Of a stretch of DNA of 64,000 bases, positions 19,000 to 29,366 are shown piece after piece. Source of the stretch: Phymatolithon calcareum (lineage: Eukaryota > Rhodophyta > Florideophyceae > Hapalidiales); assembly GCA_977006965.1 (NCBI GenBank), contig OZ345357.1, positions 1,488,001 to 1,552,000 of the forward strand, read 5' to 3'. Position 1 is the first letter of the stretch. Each line of letters starts with the position of its first letter. The translations under genes and the position numbers were made by a program. The notes under the pieces were generated by a model. That model saw only the letters and a program-made list of their open reading frames with translations, searched no databases and was not told where the DNA came from.

Positions 19000-19619
19000 C
19001 TGGGTATATGTAAAGATTTATTTAACAAAGAATCCATGAAACAGCCGGGACACCGGAGTGCTGGGTGACGCCAAATTTTAAATCCGCTATGATCCGCTAC
19101 GATCTTGATAATGCCGAGGTCCAGTGCGTGGGATAGCGGAAAGAGTACAGATTCTAACAGTATGGTTGGAGTTCGAATTACGTGCGTTTTTGGCCTGCAT
19201 GTGTGCGGTATTTAGCTGCTGGCTGACTTCACATCGCCTCATGGCCGCCAGCGAAGTACTTTTCACTCCCTTAAACGATGGCTACCATATTTTGTTCCTA
19301 AATCGCCCTTTTTCTTGCGTGCTCTGGCTGCAGAGAGAAAGCGATCGCCTCCAAGACAAAGGTGGCAATCGATAGATCGGAAGGTTCCGAAGCCGTTGGA
19401 ACCAGTTTCTTTTCTATGACGCAAATAGCGGACTTGGTGGTTTGTCGAACCCACTGTTTGTGAAGGCCATTTTGTCCCGGCTGTTACTGGATTCTCATCT
19501 GAGGTAATAACGCAAAACCTAAGCTCATTTTTGTCTTTTCCCCTTAAAAGAAAGAAAGACAGAAAAAGATTCTGATGCATGCTGTCGGTTCGAATCCTCA
19601 GACATTAAAATTCCGATCG
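19000..19619. mobile_element. Candidate insertion of about 620 bp with 7-bp target duplication
   Basis: Relative to copy A of the duplication, copy B is interrupted here. The 7-mer CAGGTCA flanks the extra DNA at 18993-18999 and 19620-19626, while copy A has a single related site at about 5842. No terminal inverted repeat or transposase is visible. The insert contains weak tRNA-like promoter words (GGTTCGAATCC at about 19587), so a small non-autonomous element is possible. Identity unknown. Confidence 0.45.
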
Positions 19620-19770
19620 CAGGTCATCTAGAGCCCAGGAGGACGATGCGAGGCGCACACTCTAATAATTGCTAGTTTGAGGAATAGTTCTTCGAATTTA
19701 ACATTTGATGTCCACACCAGTATTCCTCTGTAGCGTGTAATCCTGAAATCAGCTCGGCTTCGCTGCTTAA

Positions 19771-21332
19771 CTGTGAGACCAAATGAAATCAGACGTGTGT
19801 ACTGACTTGAGTATTGTCGAAATCTAAGTTCTGTTCTTGTAACTCAGTCAAAATATTTGTCGTTTAGAGTGATTGCCTATCCAGACAAATTGACTACTCT
19901 GGCATAGTTTCCGAGATGCACGCCGTGGACAGGAAGGATGCGACAGGTCATGCCTGCCTCTGCTTGGCCGATCGCGAACATGCAAATCCTCTCTTGCTTG
20001 AGGCGGCTAGATCTTGGAATCCTTTTACGTCATGGTTGAAGCGGTAACCTGATCCGCACGGTAGCAGACGTGGTGATGCGAGCTCTGGAATATACATTGA
20101 CTAAGAAGAAGGAAAACAGCCCTTCTTCGTTCTCGACCTGCTTTAATACATGTCTCAATTGGGTAGCACGCCACCTCTCATTCATTAACTCCCAATGCAA
20201 ATTTCCCGTATGGCGCGTATGTACTCCCTGGTTTATTCCACCGCTATAGTAAGTGTTGGACAAACTACTAAAATCGTAATTGCTACGCTTTCGGGGAAGT
20301 TGGCATGGAAAGAGCCGAGTATCAGCCATGCGTCGCATGTGTTGTAGATACGGTGGCACTACACTCTTTTTTCTTACATAGCAAGTCTGTATGTTGAGTC
20401 TGCATTTACCTTCATTCTCAACGGTCGTGGTCAGTGATCGGCAAAATCCTCGAGCGAGGCGCTCATTCGCGATTACCTTCACCGTCCCCTGTGATTTAGG
20501 ATGACCACAGAGTTGTTGGGACACAAAACGACTGCGCCCGATGGGTGCCACAAATATCTGTTCTGGGCACTCTGCGCCTCGGAATTCTCTCCTGGGGTTC
20601 CGCCATCTAGTTCCGGAAGGAGACTTATTGCCCTTGTTGATCCACTGGAAGATTTTCCGACGGCTTTCCCGCTGCACTTAGCAAACTGGTCAACTCGTTC
20701 CCGACCCCTCGCATCGTTTATGCATTCTTCTGTAAGCCCTCAGCAGAGCGATCGGCACAAGAGCGCAATTGCGCAGTGTTTCTCTACCGAAGTGCAACAT
20801 GAGCTTTGATGCTGGTGCGTTTCATACAGCAAGTGTTGAATGTTGCTTCTTCCTCGTCACAGGAATGACATTCTGGTGTGCTCCACAATGTCGAGCACAC
20901 GATATGCACCGGTCACTGTAATGTTATGCCACCTGTTCTCTACTCCTGTCCAGCATCGCATATTTAGAAACAATGCCAGTGTGCATTGTCAGACCAATGG
21001 AACGATATACAATGCTGCATTATCATACACTGCAGCAAATTGAATAATGCATAATCTAATTGCTCACCGAAAGGGCCAATGACATTGCTGGCACCTTGGA
21101 AAAACAACTGAAATTTTGATGAAACAAGTAGAATTGTTTGGCGGAGAAATAGCGATGCGCACACGTTTTCGGTACGTGATGACCCACTGCCCAGCAGCCT
21201 GATTCCTTGTTGGAAACAGAGGTAGAAGAAGAGACTTAGTGCCGAGAGAACAACCGCATCCGGTTTCTGTGTTCGACACTGTGTGTCTCCCCTGGCTCGC
21301 GAAGATCTCTGTTTGTGCTGCATCTCCCGAAA
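19771..21332. other. Intergenic; one unsupported minus-strand frame
   Basis: A 215-codon minus-strand frame at 20030-20677 is open but lacks an ATG at its 5' end and any recognised motif. Nothing else is visible. The last few hundred bases precede VPS4 and probably hold its promoter. Confidence 0.35.
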
Positions 21333-22700
21333 ATGGCGGACGCCCAACACTTCATTACGCAGGGCGTTCAACTTGGACAAAAAGCGGTGGAGCTTGACCA
21401 TGCCGCTTGCAAGTCTTCTGATCCCGAGATGTATAGTGCCGCGAAACGCACATACATCAACGCAATCGACTACTTTCGTACCGCGCTCAAGTACGAGAAA
21501 GTTCAGCGCACCCGGGAAACGTTGAACAAAAAGATTTACGAATATCTCGAACGCTCCGAGCTAATGAACGACTGGCTGAAAGATTACAAAGAAAATCAAG
21601 CCCAGGGAAGTGGTGCGAGTACCGGTGGCACTGCCGCCACGAAAAAGAAGGCAGCCGCGAAGAAAAAGCCAGCGGCGAAAAAGGGTGATGAAGGTGGGGA
21701 CGACGAAGATGAAGATGATGAGGATACCAAAGCCATGAAAGAGGGACTTAACAGCATCATTCTCGCGACAAAGCCAGACGTCAAATGGGATGACGTTGCT
21801 GGACTTGAGGGAGCGAAAGAGGCACTTAAAGAGGCCGTCATTCTGCCGAAGCGTTTCCCGCAAATGTTTACGGGAAAGCGTCGTCCTTGGAAGGGGATTT
21901 TGCTTTACGGGCCACCAGGAACTGGAAAGAGTTACTTGGCAAAGGCAGTTGCTACTGAAGCGGATGCGTATTTCTTCTCCGTCTCCCCGGCAGACCTTAT
22001 GTCCAAATGGCAAGGGCAGAGTGAAAAGACGGTGAAAGAATTGTTCAATATGGCGCGCAAGAAGGGTAATTCAATCATTTTCATTGACGAAATCGATTCT
22101 CTAGTGTCCACCCGAAGCGATACCGAGTCCGAGTCGTCTCGTCGAATCAAGACCGAATTTTTGGTCCAGATGGACGGTGTGGGCAAGTCGACCTCGGGTG
22201 TACTTCTTCTTGCAGCCACAAATATTCCGTGGGGACTCGATGATGCCATGCTCCGCCGTCTCGAACGTAAGGTTTACATTCCACTACCGGACGGTAAGGC
22301 ACGTGCGCGAATGTTTGAGATCAACCTTGCAACGGTCCCACACGGACTCAATCCAGAGGATTACCGTGAGCTCGGTGACATGACCGAAGGTTACTCGGGC
22401 TCCGATATCGCTGTTCTCGTACGTGACGCAATTATGCAACCAGTTCGAACACTGCAAAATGCCCGACGTTTTAAGAAGGTCATGGTACAACAGGAGGAGA
22501 AGTGGGCACCATGCAGTCCTGCGGATCCAGATGGCAAAGAAATGACACTTATGGACATTGAGGGCAACGCATTGCACGTCCCGATCGTGACGAAGCATGA
22601 CTTTATGGTCGCACTAACGAGCACTAAACCGTCTGTTGATCAGGATAATATAGCAAAGCATGAGAAGTTCACTCAGGAGAAAGGACAGAGTGGTGCCTAG
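21333..22700 (+). CDS. VPS4: VPS4, ESCRT-III disassembly AAA ATPase
   Basis: An intron-free frame of 455 residues from ATG 21333, which lies in a good AAAATGGCG context and starts the MIT domain (MADAQHFITQGVQLGQKAVE). Order: MIT about 1-78; a Lys/Ala-rich then acidic linker about 90-135; AAA domain from about 148 with Walker A GPPGTGKS (193-200), pore loop KWQG (about 225) and Walker B IIFIDE (248-253); then the Vps4 C-terminal region ending near EGNALHVPIVTKHDF. VPS4 binds ESCRT-III tails through MIT and threads them to recycle filaments in endosomal sorting, cytokinesis and membrane repair. Length and all ATPase motifs are normal. The linker has a homopolymeric Lys/Ala block typical of this spacer. 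Confidence 0.96.
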   Translation: MADAQHFITQGVQLGQKAVELDHAACKSSDPEMYSAAKRTYINAIDYFRTALKYEKVQRTRETLNKKIYEYLERSELMNDWLKDYKENQAQGSGASTGGTAATKKKAAAKKKPAAKKGDEGGDDEDEDDEDTKAMKEGLNSIILATKPDVKWDDVAGLEGAKEALKEAVILPKRFPQMFTGKRRPWKGILLYGPPGTGKSYLAKAVATEADAYFFSVSPADLMSKWQGQSEKTVKELFNMARKKGNSIIFIDEIDSLVSTRSDTESESSRRIKTEFLVQMDGVGKSTSGVLLLAATNIPWGLDDAMLRRLERKVYIPLPDGKARARMFEINLATVPHGLNPEDYRELGDMTEGYSGSDIAVLVRDAIMQPVRTLQNARRFKKVMVQQEEKWAPCSPADPDGKEMTLMDIEGNALHVPIVTKHDFMVALTSTKPSVDQDNIAKHEKFTQEKGQSGA

Positions 22701-23186
22701 ATTTGTTCACGACGCTTCGTCACCCGTATTTCACTGCTGCTGCGTATCGTCTGTCTGAATTTTTTGCGGACGTTTAGTTGCGCTTCTATATTCTCTTCAT
22801 CTGCCGGCATATTAGCCGGATGGAGATAAAGATTACATTACTGTTTTAGGCGTCCGACTTCGCCCCTTCCATGCTTGTGCACGGGGGTGACCCGCTATGT
22901 ATATTAGCAGCTTATCCATATTTACTCCCATGAGAATCTTCGGGGTTGTCATCAACTGTAATGTGCGCAGCAGTATCTGATGTTCCCCATGCTACCCCTG
23001 CTACATACTGTATACATTAAGGCACGTCAATGGATACTTTATGAAAAAAATTCTTTTACTATTCCAAGCCTTCAGGAAGTGTAAGATTGCGATTCAGTAC
23101 CAGTCGAAGCAGGGTGCTTGACATTAGCTCAAGGTGGTATTTGTCTTTAGCCTTGAGTACGGCTGATGTGGTAGGTCCGTCACTAA
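22701..23186. other. Convergent intergenic spacer
   Basis: Separates the 3' ends of VPS4 (plus) and the AbfB gene (minus). No gene or strong hairpin recognised. Confidence 0.4.
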
Positions 23187-23738
23187 CTAGTCAGCCCAAT
23201 TTGCAGTAACGTTTTTGAACAAAGTGGTAGTCTTGGGCTGATCTTCGGTGATGGGCCCAACCCACAGTTCGAACTCCTTCTCCATGATGAAGGTATTAGT
23301 GTCCAGGGAGGACCGGAAAGAGACACAGTTTGAACAATCATTTTCCCTTGTCTCCAAGAAGGTAGCACTTTTCGCGAAAGATATGGAATTGGTCTCATAT
23401 TTGCTTAGGACGATGCGATTGTTCTCGTCTTGACGCAGATAGTAACCGGGGCGATCGAAAGGCTCAAAAGATCTGGCGTTTGTTTCGGGTGGATATACCA
23501 AACCGCCATGGATTTTGAAAGTCGAAGCCTGACGTCCCTTCTTCCCGTCCGTGTCTTCTTTCTCTAAATAGGACTTAATCTTGATGACGAATCCCTTGCC
23601 ATCACGATGACGAACGAAACGGTGCTCATGATTGAAGGACTCCAACGAGACATTGGTGCCGACATTGGTGCCGAAGGCCAGGGAAACCAGGGACAACAGA
23701 AGCACGCTCTTCACCGTCATATTCAAGGAGGCTGTCAT
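23187..23738 (-). CDS. Secreted AbfB-domain (beta-trefoil) protein, intact paralogue
   Basis: A complete frame from ATG 23738 (183 residues) or the internal ATG 23720. The signal peptide is MTVKSVLLLSLVSLAFG. Three trefoil-like repeats follow: VSLESFNHEHRFVRHRDG, ARSFEPFDRPGYYLRQDEN and CVSFRSSLDTNTFIMEKEF. This is the repeat pattern of AbfB carbohydrate-binding domains without any attached glycosidase. It is the only unbroken member of the three copies in the window (others near 5.5 and 18.6 kb) and is clearly diverged from them. A role in the extracellular matrix or cell wall is an inference from the signal peptide and fold. Confidence 0.75.
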   Translation of the reverse strand: MTASLNMTVKSVLLLSLVSLAFGTNVGTNVSLESFNHEHRFVRHRDGKGFVIKIKSYLEKEDTDGKKGRQASTFKIHGGLVYPPETNARSFEPFDRPGYYLRQDENNRIVLSKYETNSISFAKSATFLETRENDCSNCVSFRSSLDTNTFIMEKEFELWVGPITEDQPKTTTLFKNVTANWAD

Positions 23739-24929
23739 GTTCTTCCAAAGAACAAACAAGGACTGAATGCTATTACTTTCCAAGATTGAAGACGACCTCT
23801 CCTCAGAAGATCCCAGGCTGCTTGTTTAAACGGGCTTCTGCTCAGTGGCGAGAGACTGGTGCCCGCTTATAACCATATCGCGCAAGTTGCAGTGAAATCA
23901 TCACTCTTGTTTTCTTGTCGACAAGCGAGACCGTCAAAATCAAGGGACTCTAAAACTATTTCGTGGAATCGTGGCATGAATTCGAATTGACACTAGCGAG
24001 GGACGATTAGGTTTACAAGGACGACAACACATTCAAATGTCATGTTCGTGTACGTCATTATGCGACGACAAAATCATGGTTACCTGTTTTGCAAAATGCT
24101 ACTTGCTCCATCCAGAAGTTCAACCTGAAAGATCTGGTGACATGCAATTGAATATCGTAGTTCTTGTGCTCGCACAATCGATAGAGAACTAGCAGTGGAA
24201 CACAACAATCTGTAGATGATCTACATCACAGATTTGGAACCATAATGGAGGGAGTCGATTACTGGGGATTGGGTCAGCACGTGTCCTGGAATACCTTCCT
24301 TAACAATTCAATCGAAACACGCACTTCCCTTGATTGGGATCACGTTTTTCGCCCCGGGTGCAGGAAAATTCTATCTATTCTCATGTGGCAGTAGGCTTGT
24401 TTCAGTTCAATTGGAAGTCTACCATTATATCCGCTGTAGAGAAAAAGCCGGTATGTCGCGAATGGTAATCGCCATCCCCTGAACGAAAATGCGCTTCAAG
24501 GTATCTACAGAATTATGTTGCACTCTAAGGCTACATTATTCGACCTATCGGAAACAGGAGTTTTGAGCAACCCATGTTATCGCAACATATTTATGGAAAA
24601 CGATGGATGCGAGAGGTACAATCAAGTATACAAAGTGATAAAAGGCGAAATAGAGCACTGCGCGATGTTGATGCTTGAAAGAGCCAGATGATGTTTGGAG
24701 TGTAGAACGGCCTTCTCTCACGTATGCGAAAACGGATTAAATCACAGAAGTACCCATATCGAGAACGTAGTAGACTATCTACTATTCTACAGCGTCACCA
24801 TAAATGATGATATGGAAAACGATGAGTCCCTCTATTACAGGTAAGGCGACGTATTAGAAAAAGCAATACTAGTTATTGTTTGTCCGTCTCCAGCTCGCAA
24901 AGAAAGACAAAAAAGTCAAAACAAGAGCG
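23739..24929. other. Intergenic, no gene recognised
   Basis: About 1.2 kb of AT-rich sequence without a supportable open frame, between the AbfB gene and the satellite array. Confidence 0.4.
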
Positions 24930-26910
24930 GTCAGTTAGGTTCGGCAACCATGTGCAGTACGGCAGAAAGCGCGACAGAAACGTACCGGCCCCCACCCCGA
25001 CCGCCGCCCGACAGTCCGGCCCCAGCGTAAACTTTTCATTGACTCACTTTCTCCCTTTCTCCAGTAGCGCGTCGCCGGGGCCCTCTGTCCTTCCCTCTCT
25101 CCCGTTTCCGAACTGCTGTGCCCACTAAATAATAGCCCCCTGCTGCCCCATCCCTTTCCCATCTCTGCCTCCTGCCGACGTACCGGTCCCCGTCCCCGAC
25201 CGACGCCCGACAGTCCGACCCCAGCGCTCACTTTTTATTGTCCCCCTTTGGCCTTTTTCTCCAAGTAATGTGTCGCCGGGGCCCTCTGTCCTCCCTCTCT
25301 CCCGTCCTTGAGCTGCTGTGCCCACAAAATAATCGTCCCCTTTGTTGCCCCATCCTCTCCCCATCTCTGCCTTTTGCTGACGTACCGGTCCCCGTCCCCG
25401 ACCGACGTCTGACAGTCCGACCCCAGCGTACACTTTTCATTTTCCCCCTTTCTCCCTTTCTCCAAGTAGTGTGTCGCCGGGGACCTCTGTCCCGCCCTCT
25501 CTTCTGCACTCTTGAGGGAACACTCAACACTAAAACAGCAGCACATCGAAACCCGAAAACAAATGTTAGATCACTTTCCATGGTAACACAAAAGTGGTGA
25601 AATCGGTGACGCTACCTGCTTGGGAGTCAAGATAGCGACGCCTGCATAAGAACTCAATTGAGCCCCGTACAGCGCACCGTCGCACCCTATCCACTCGTTC
25701 CCCCGAGTTGTACTTCCAATCAATCATCACCCCCTTGTTTCCCCATCCTCTCCCCATCTTTGCCTTCTGTCGACGTTTCGGCCCCCGTCCCCGACCGACG
25801 CCCGACAGTCCGACCCCAGCGTACACTTTTCATTGTCCCCCTTTGGTCCCGTTCTCCAAGTAGTGCGTCACCGGGGCCCTCTGTCCTCCCTCTCTCCCGT
25901 CCTTGAGCTGCTGTGCCCACAAAATAAAAGCCCCCTTGTTGCCCCATCCTCTCCCCATCTCTGCCTCCTGCCGACGTACCGGTCCCCGACCCCGACCGAC
26001 GCCCGACAGTCCGACCCCAGCGTACACTTTTCATTGTCCCCCTTTGGTCCCGTTTTCCAAGTAGTGTGTCGCCGGTGCCCTCTGTCCTCCCTCTCTCCCG
26101 TCCTTGAGCTGCTGTGCCCACAAAATAATAGCCCCCTTTGTTGCCCCATCCTCTCCCCATCTCTGACTTTGCTGACGTACCGGCCCCCGTCCCCGACCGA
26201 CGCCTGACAGTCCGACCCCAACGTACACGTTTCATTTGTCCCCCTTTGGTCCCGTTCTCCAAGTAGTGTGTCGCCGGTGCCCTCTGTCCTCCCTCTCTCC
26301 CGTCCTTGAGCTGCTGTGCCCACAAAATAATCGTCCCCTTTGTTGCCCCATCCTCTCCCCATCTCTGCCTCCTGTCGACGTACCGGTCCCCGTCCCCGAC
26401 CGACGCCTGACAGTCCGACCCCAGCGTACACTTTTCATTGTCCCCCTTTGGTCCCGTTCTCCAAGTAGTGTGTCGCCGGGGACCTCTGTCCCGCCCTCTC
26501 TTCTGCACTCTTGAGGGAACACTCAACACTAAAACAGCAGCACATCGAAACCCGAAAACACATGTTAGTTCTCTTTCCATAGTAACACAAAAGTGGTGAA
26601 ATCGGTGACGCTACCTGCTTGGGAGTCAAGATAGCGACGCCTGCATAAGAGCTTAAATGAGCCCCGTACAGCGCACCGTCGCACCCTATCCACTCGTTCC
26701 CTCGAGTTATACTCCCAATCCATCTTCACCCCCTTGTTGCCCATCCCTTCCCCATCTCTGAATCCTGCCGACGTACCGGGCCCCGTCCTACATAAGAGCT
26801 CAAGTGAGCCCTTCGCAGCGCACCGTCGTATCCTACCCACTCTTTCCCCCGAGTTGCTGTCCCCACAAAATCATCGCCCCCTTGCTTGCCCCATCCATCC
26901 CCCATCCCTC
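24930..26910. repeat. Satellite-like tandem array, unit about 203 bp, with 1-kb higher-order repeat
   Basis: Pyrimidine-rich units are marked by CAGTCCGACCCCAGCG at about 25013, 25211, 25415, 25806, 26008, 26212 and 26416, spaced 198-204 bp except one gap of 391. In that gap, and again about 1,000 bp later, lies a different block of about 270 bp (CTCTTGAGGGAACACTC to CACTCGTTCCC; 25470-25745 and 26468-26745). The array is therefore a two-level repeat. A final degenerate unit extends to about 26.9 kb. Strand asymmetry (C/T-rich on plus) leaves a long open frame on the minus strand, but unit lengths are not multiples of three and no function is implied. Confidence 0.85.
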
Positions 26911-27588
26911 CCCATCCCTTCATCTGCTGCTGCACCTTTGCTTCCCACCGTTAACGTGAGAACGAGGGGCTTATGTAGGCGTTGCGGCAACGACAAAAAT
27001 GTTGGTGCGGCGTGGGAAGTGCATATTAGCACTTGCAGCACTTGGAAGTGTGGTGCTGCCACCAACCAGTGCAAATATATTCAGTGTTTGCACAGGAATC
27101 TCGACCCGGTTCTATCATCAATTCGAAACGCTATTGCAAGGAAACAAGTAAAGACAGGGAAAACACTCTATACGGTAGCCACGCAAGGCAATCATTGTTC
27201 ATCCCCATCCTAATACGAACATAGTACTCGGCCACATAAATTCTATGCGTAAATTCTTATCGTCGTCGTCAGCTTCTAATCGGAGTAGCGCTTTCGTAAT
27301 CTTCGACTTGTACATGCAGGGTACGAGCTTCCAGCACAGCTCGTTCCATTGCACTGCAATCCCATTAAGAAGAACAATAATTGCTACAGTAGTAGAGAAA
27401 GCTTTTTTAGTTTCTTTTGAAAGTAGTATTTCGGTCTCTTGCTCTCGCCTCCTGTTATGATTCCGCTTAGTACATGCGTGCAGAATGCTCAACAAAGCTT
27501 TGTTAGCATGATCATCAAGTTGGGCATTCTGCATGCACATACTAAACAGGGCCATCACAGGATTGCCAAAGTAATTTATTTCGTTGCC
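26911..27588. other. Intergenic between satellite and oxidoreductase gene
   Basis: No gene recognised. Contains a hairpin at 27468-27546, just downstream of the oxidoreductase stop codon. Confidence 0.4.
27468..27546. repeat. Inverted repeat, 27-bp arms with 4 mismatches
   Basis: TTAGTACATGCGTGCAGAAT on the left pairs with a near-identical inverted arm ending at 27546. The 25-bp loop contains ACAAAGCTTTGT, itself a palindrome. It lies 43 bp past the end of the minus-strand oxidoreductase gene, so it may shape the transcript 3' end; this is inference. Confidence 0.7.
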
Positions 27589-28647
27589 TTAAGTCTGCGT
27601 TTCAAACGATGACATCGACATTCTCGAAAACTTGGACGCACTTTCAAGAGCAGCATCGATTACAACAGCAGTTCGAAGCCCTGCCTGACCAGTTGCCGAA
27701 CAGGATTTCGTCTCGGAGACGAGATCTGCTACTATCTCTTCAATGAGATTGAAGTGAGTGTATTCTGGGCGCGTTGGCTCCACTTTGAGTACGGGGCTGC
27801 CGTCCACGGGTACGAATTCCACGAAAGGAGAGGAACCGAACAGCCCCAGCGCTGCAAACTTGAGCGTACCCAGACTTCCCACAACCTCCATCTCGTCCTT
27901 TGCATCGCTTTCACTCATAAAGTCGAACCGAGCCATACCGCGTACAGATTTGCCCGCCATTGGCAGTGAAAAGCTAATATTACAAAAATCCTCTACGATA
28001 TCCACGTCTTCCACGTCTTGCGCCGGCACCGACTTTCGTCCAGCTTCAGCGTTCTGCACCACAACAGGTCCAAAAAAGAAATCCACGATATCCATACAAT
28101 GCGATCCTTTGTCGACGGTGAGCCCGCCTCCAGCGACACTGCGTTTGAAGCGCCAGCCCTTCTCAGGCTTCTTTCCGAGCAAAGTGCAGGAAATAGACGA
28201 CACCTCCCCAACGCGCGGTAGCCACTCACGCACGAGCCTATACCGCGGCAGTGCGCGTCGGTAATACGCAACATAGAGAGGCACTTTGTGTCGTTCAAAA
28301 GCGCCAACGATCGCCGATGCCTCCATTGCGTTTCGCGCCATTGGTTTCTCCACAAGACATGGTTTTCCCGCCTTGGCCACAGCCAAAGCAAGCGGCATAT
28401 GAGACTCTGGAGGAGTGGCGATGTACACAGCATCGACCATGTCGTCCGCGATGAGCTGTGTAGGATCGTCGAACCATTTGGGGACACCGTGACGCTCCGC
28501 ATAGTCTTTTGCTTTGCCGGGGGATCGACGGCACACGGCGACAAGTGAAGAGTTGCTCACCTTCGCAAATGCGGGACCAGATTTCTTCTCACAGACATCG
28601 CCGACACCGATTATTCCCCACCGAATTTCTGATTGCTGCTTCACCAT
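27589..28647 (-). CDS. Gfo/Idh/MocA-family NAD(P)-dependent oxidoreductase, 352 aa
   Basis: A complete frame from ATG 28647. The N-terminal Rossmann fold opens with IRWGIIGVGDVCEKK, then VDAVYIATPPESHMPLA and CLVEKPMARNA, which contains the EKP motif whose Lys is catalytic in this family. The C-terminal beta-sheet domain includes GGGLTVDKGSHCMDIVDFFF, with the conserved Asp/His substrate segment. Family members oxidise or reduce sugars, inositols or related polyols; the substrate here cannot be deduced. Length is typical and no intron is needed. It is divergent from the USP gene with about 720 bp between starts. Confidence 0.9.
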   Translation of the reverse strand: MVKQQSEIRWGIIGVGDVCEKKSGPAFAKVSNSSLVAVCRRSPGKAKDYAERHGVPKWFDDPTQLIADDMVDAVYIATPPESHMPLALAVAKAGKPCLVEKPMARNAMEASAIVGAFERHKVPLYVAYYRRALPRYRLVREWLPRVGEVSSISCTLLGKKPEKGWRFKRSVAGGGLTVDKGSHCMDIVDFFFGPVVVQNAEAGRKSVPAQDVEDVDIVEDFCNISFSLPMAGKSVRGMARFDFMSESDAKDEMEVVGSLGTLKFAALGLFGSSPFVEFVPVDGSPVLKVEPTRPEYTHFNLIEEIVADLVSETKSCSATGQAGLRTAVVIDAALESASKFSRMSMSSFETQT

Positions 28648-29366
28648 TTTCGAAACTTGCTGCTGTGGTGGCGTTGATCGTGAAAAATGTGGAACAGCTG
28701 CTTGGCTTCAGATCGTGCAGAGCTGAGGAATTTATTCTACACAGTTTCACGACACGGTGATGACGGAGAAGAACATACAGTAGGGCAGAATGCACGCCCT
28801 TTCGAAGACTACCTACCTCTATAATTGCTAAAGTCTCTACCTTCACGGCAATCAAAACAGGAAGATCTTGCACCTGAAGTGTGCTCCTTAAACTGATACC
28901 CATCAATTGTATTTTCGTATGGTTTGATGATACTATCGATGTCATCGGTGGAGGAAAACCATTTTTCCTTTAAATAAAGAGCACCTAACAAATTGGCTGA
29001 GAAATATCAGTAATTTTGGATCATATATGTTGGCTGGCATGGTATGACTGTCGATTGCCGCCGAGCATTCCACCTCCTTCGGTTCGATTCTGTTCATACA
29101 TCCGATTTGTATTTTTTCAAACCAATGCGTTAGACGGTGCTTCCGGGTCGCCGCCGACTGTGATCCCGGCGGAACGAAACAAACAAAACGAAAGTGCTTC
29201 TTGCAGGTCATCACCGTCCTAGTTTACAGTACCCTTTTTTGTGAGCCCAAATCTCACTTTTGGATGTCAGCTACGTTGCCCGTCGGGGATCACAACCTTC
29301 CTCTCGTCATCCTTCCATATCGACTACCAGCCCAACACATTGACTCATCGCTCCTCTTGCAAGAAA
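28648..29366. other. Divergent promoter region
   Basis: Lies between the oxidoreductase and the ubiquitin protease. No gene recognised. The USP frame remains open upstream to 29241 but without an ATG. Confidence 0.4.

Larger units (their letters stand above)
18145..19770 (-). repeat. Segmental duplication, copy B (partner 5045-5990)
   Basis: Direct repeat of the 5.0-6.0 kb block in the same orientation, with an extra insertion of about 620 bp at 19000-19619 and scattered small indels. Both copies carry a disrupted AbfB gene. Confidence 0.85.

Noticed and set aside
19118-19185. tRNA-like sequence with a TTCTAA anticodon-type loop and a TTCGAAT word
   Set aside because: The anticodon stem nearly pairs, but the D and T stems and acceptor do not; not a functional tRNA.
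20030-20677. 215-codon minus-strand frame
   Set aside because: No ATG near its 5' end and no recognisable motif; reported only as part of the intergenic stretch.
25720-26580. 286-codon minus-strand open frame through the satellite array
   Set aside because: It is kept open by base composition of the 203-bp units; unit lengths vary by bases that are not multiples of three and the peptide is not conserved between units.
24930-26910. CRISPR-like array
   Set aside because: Units are about 203 bp with no short direct repeat and unique spacer pattern; it is a satellite.
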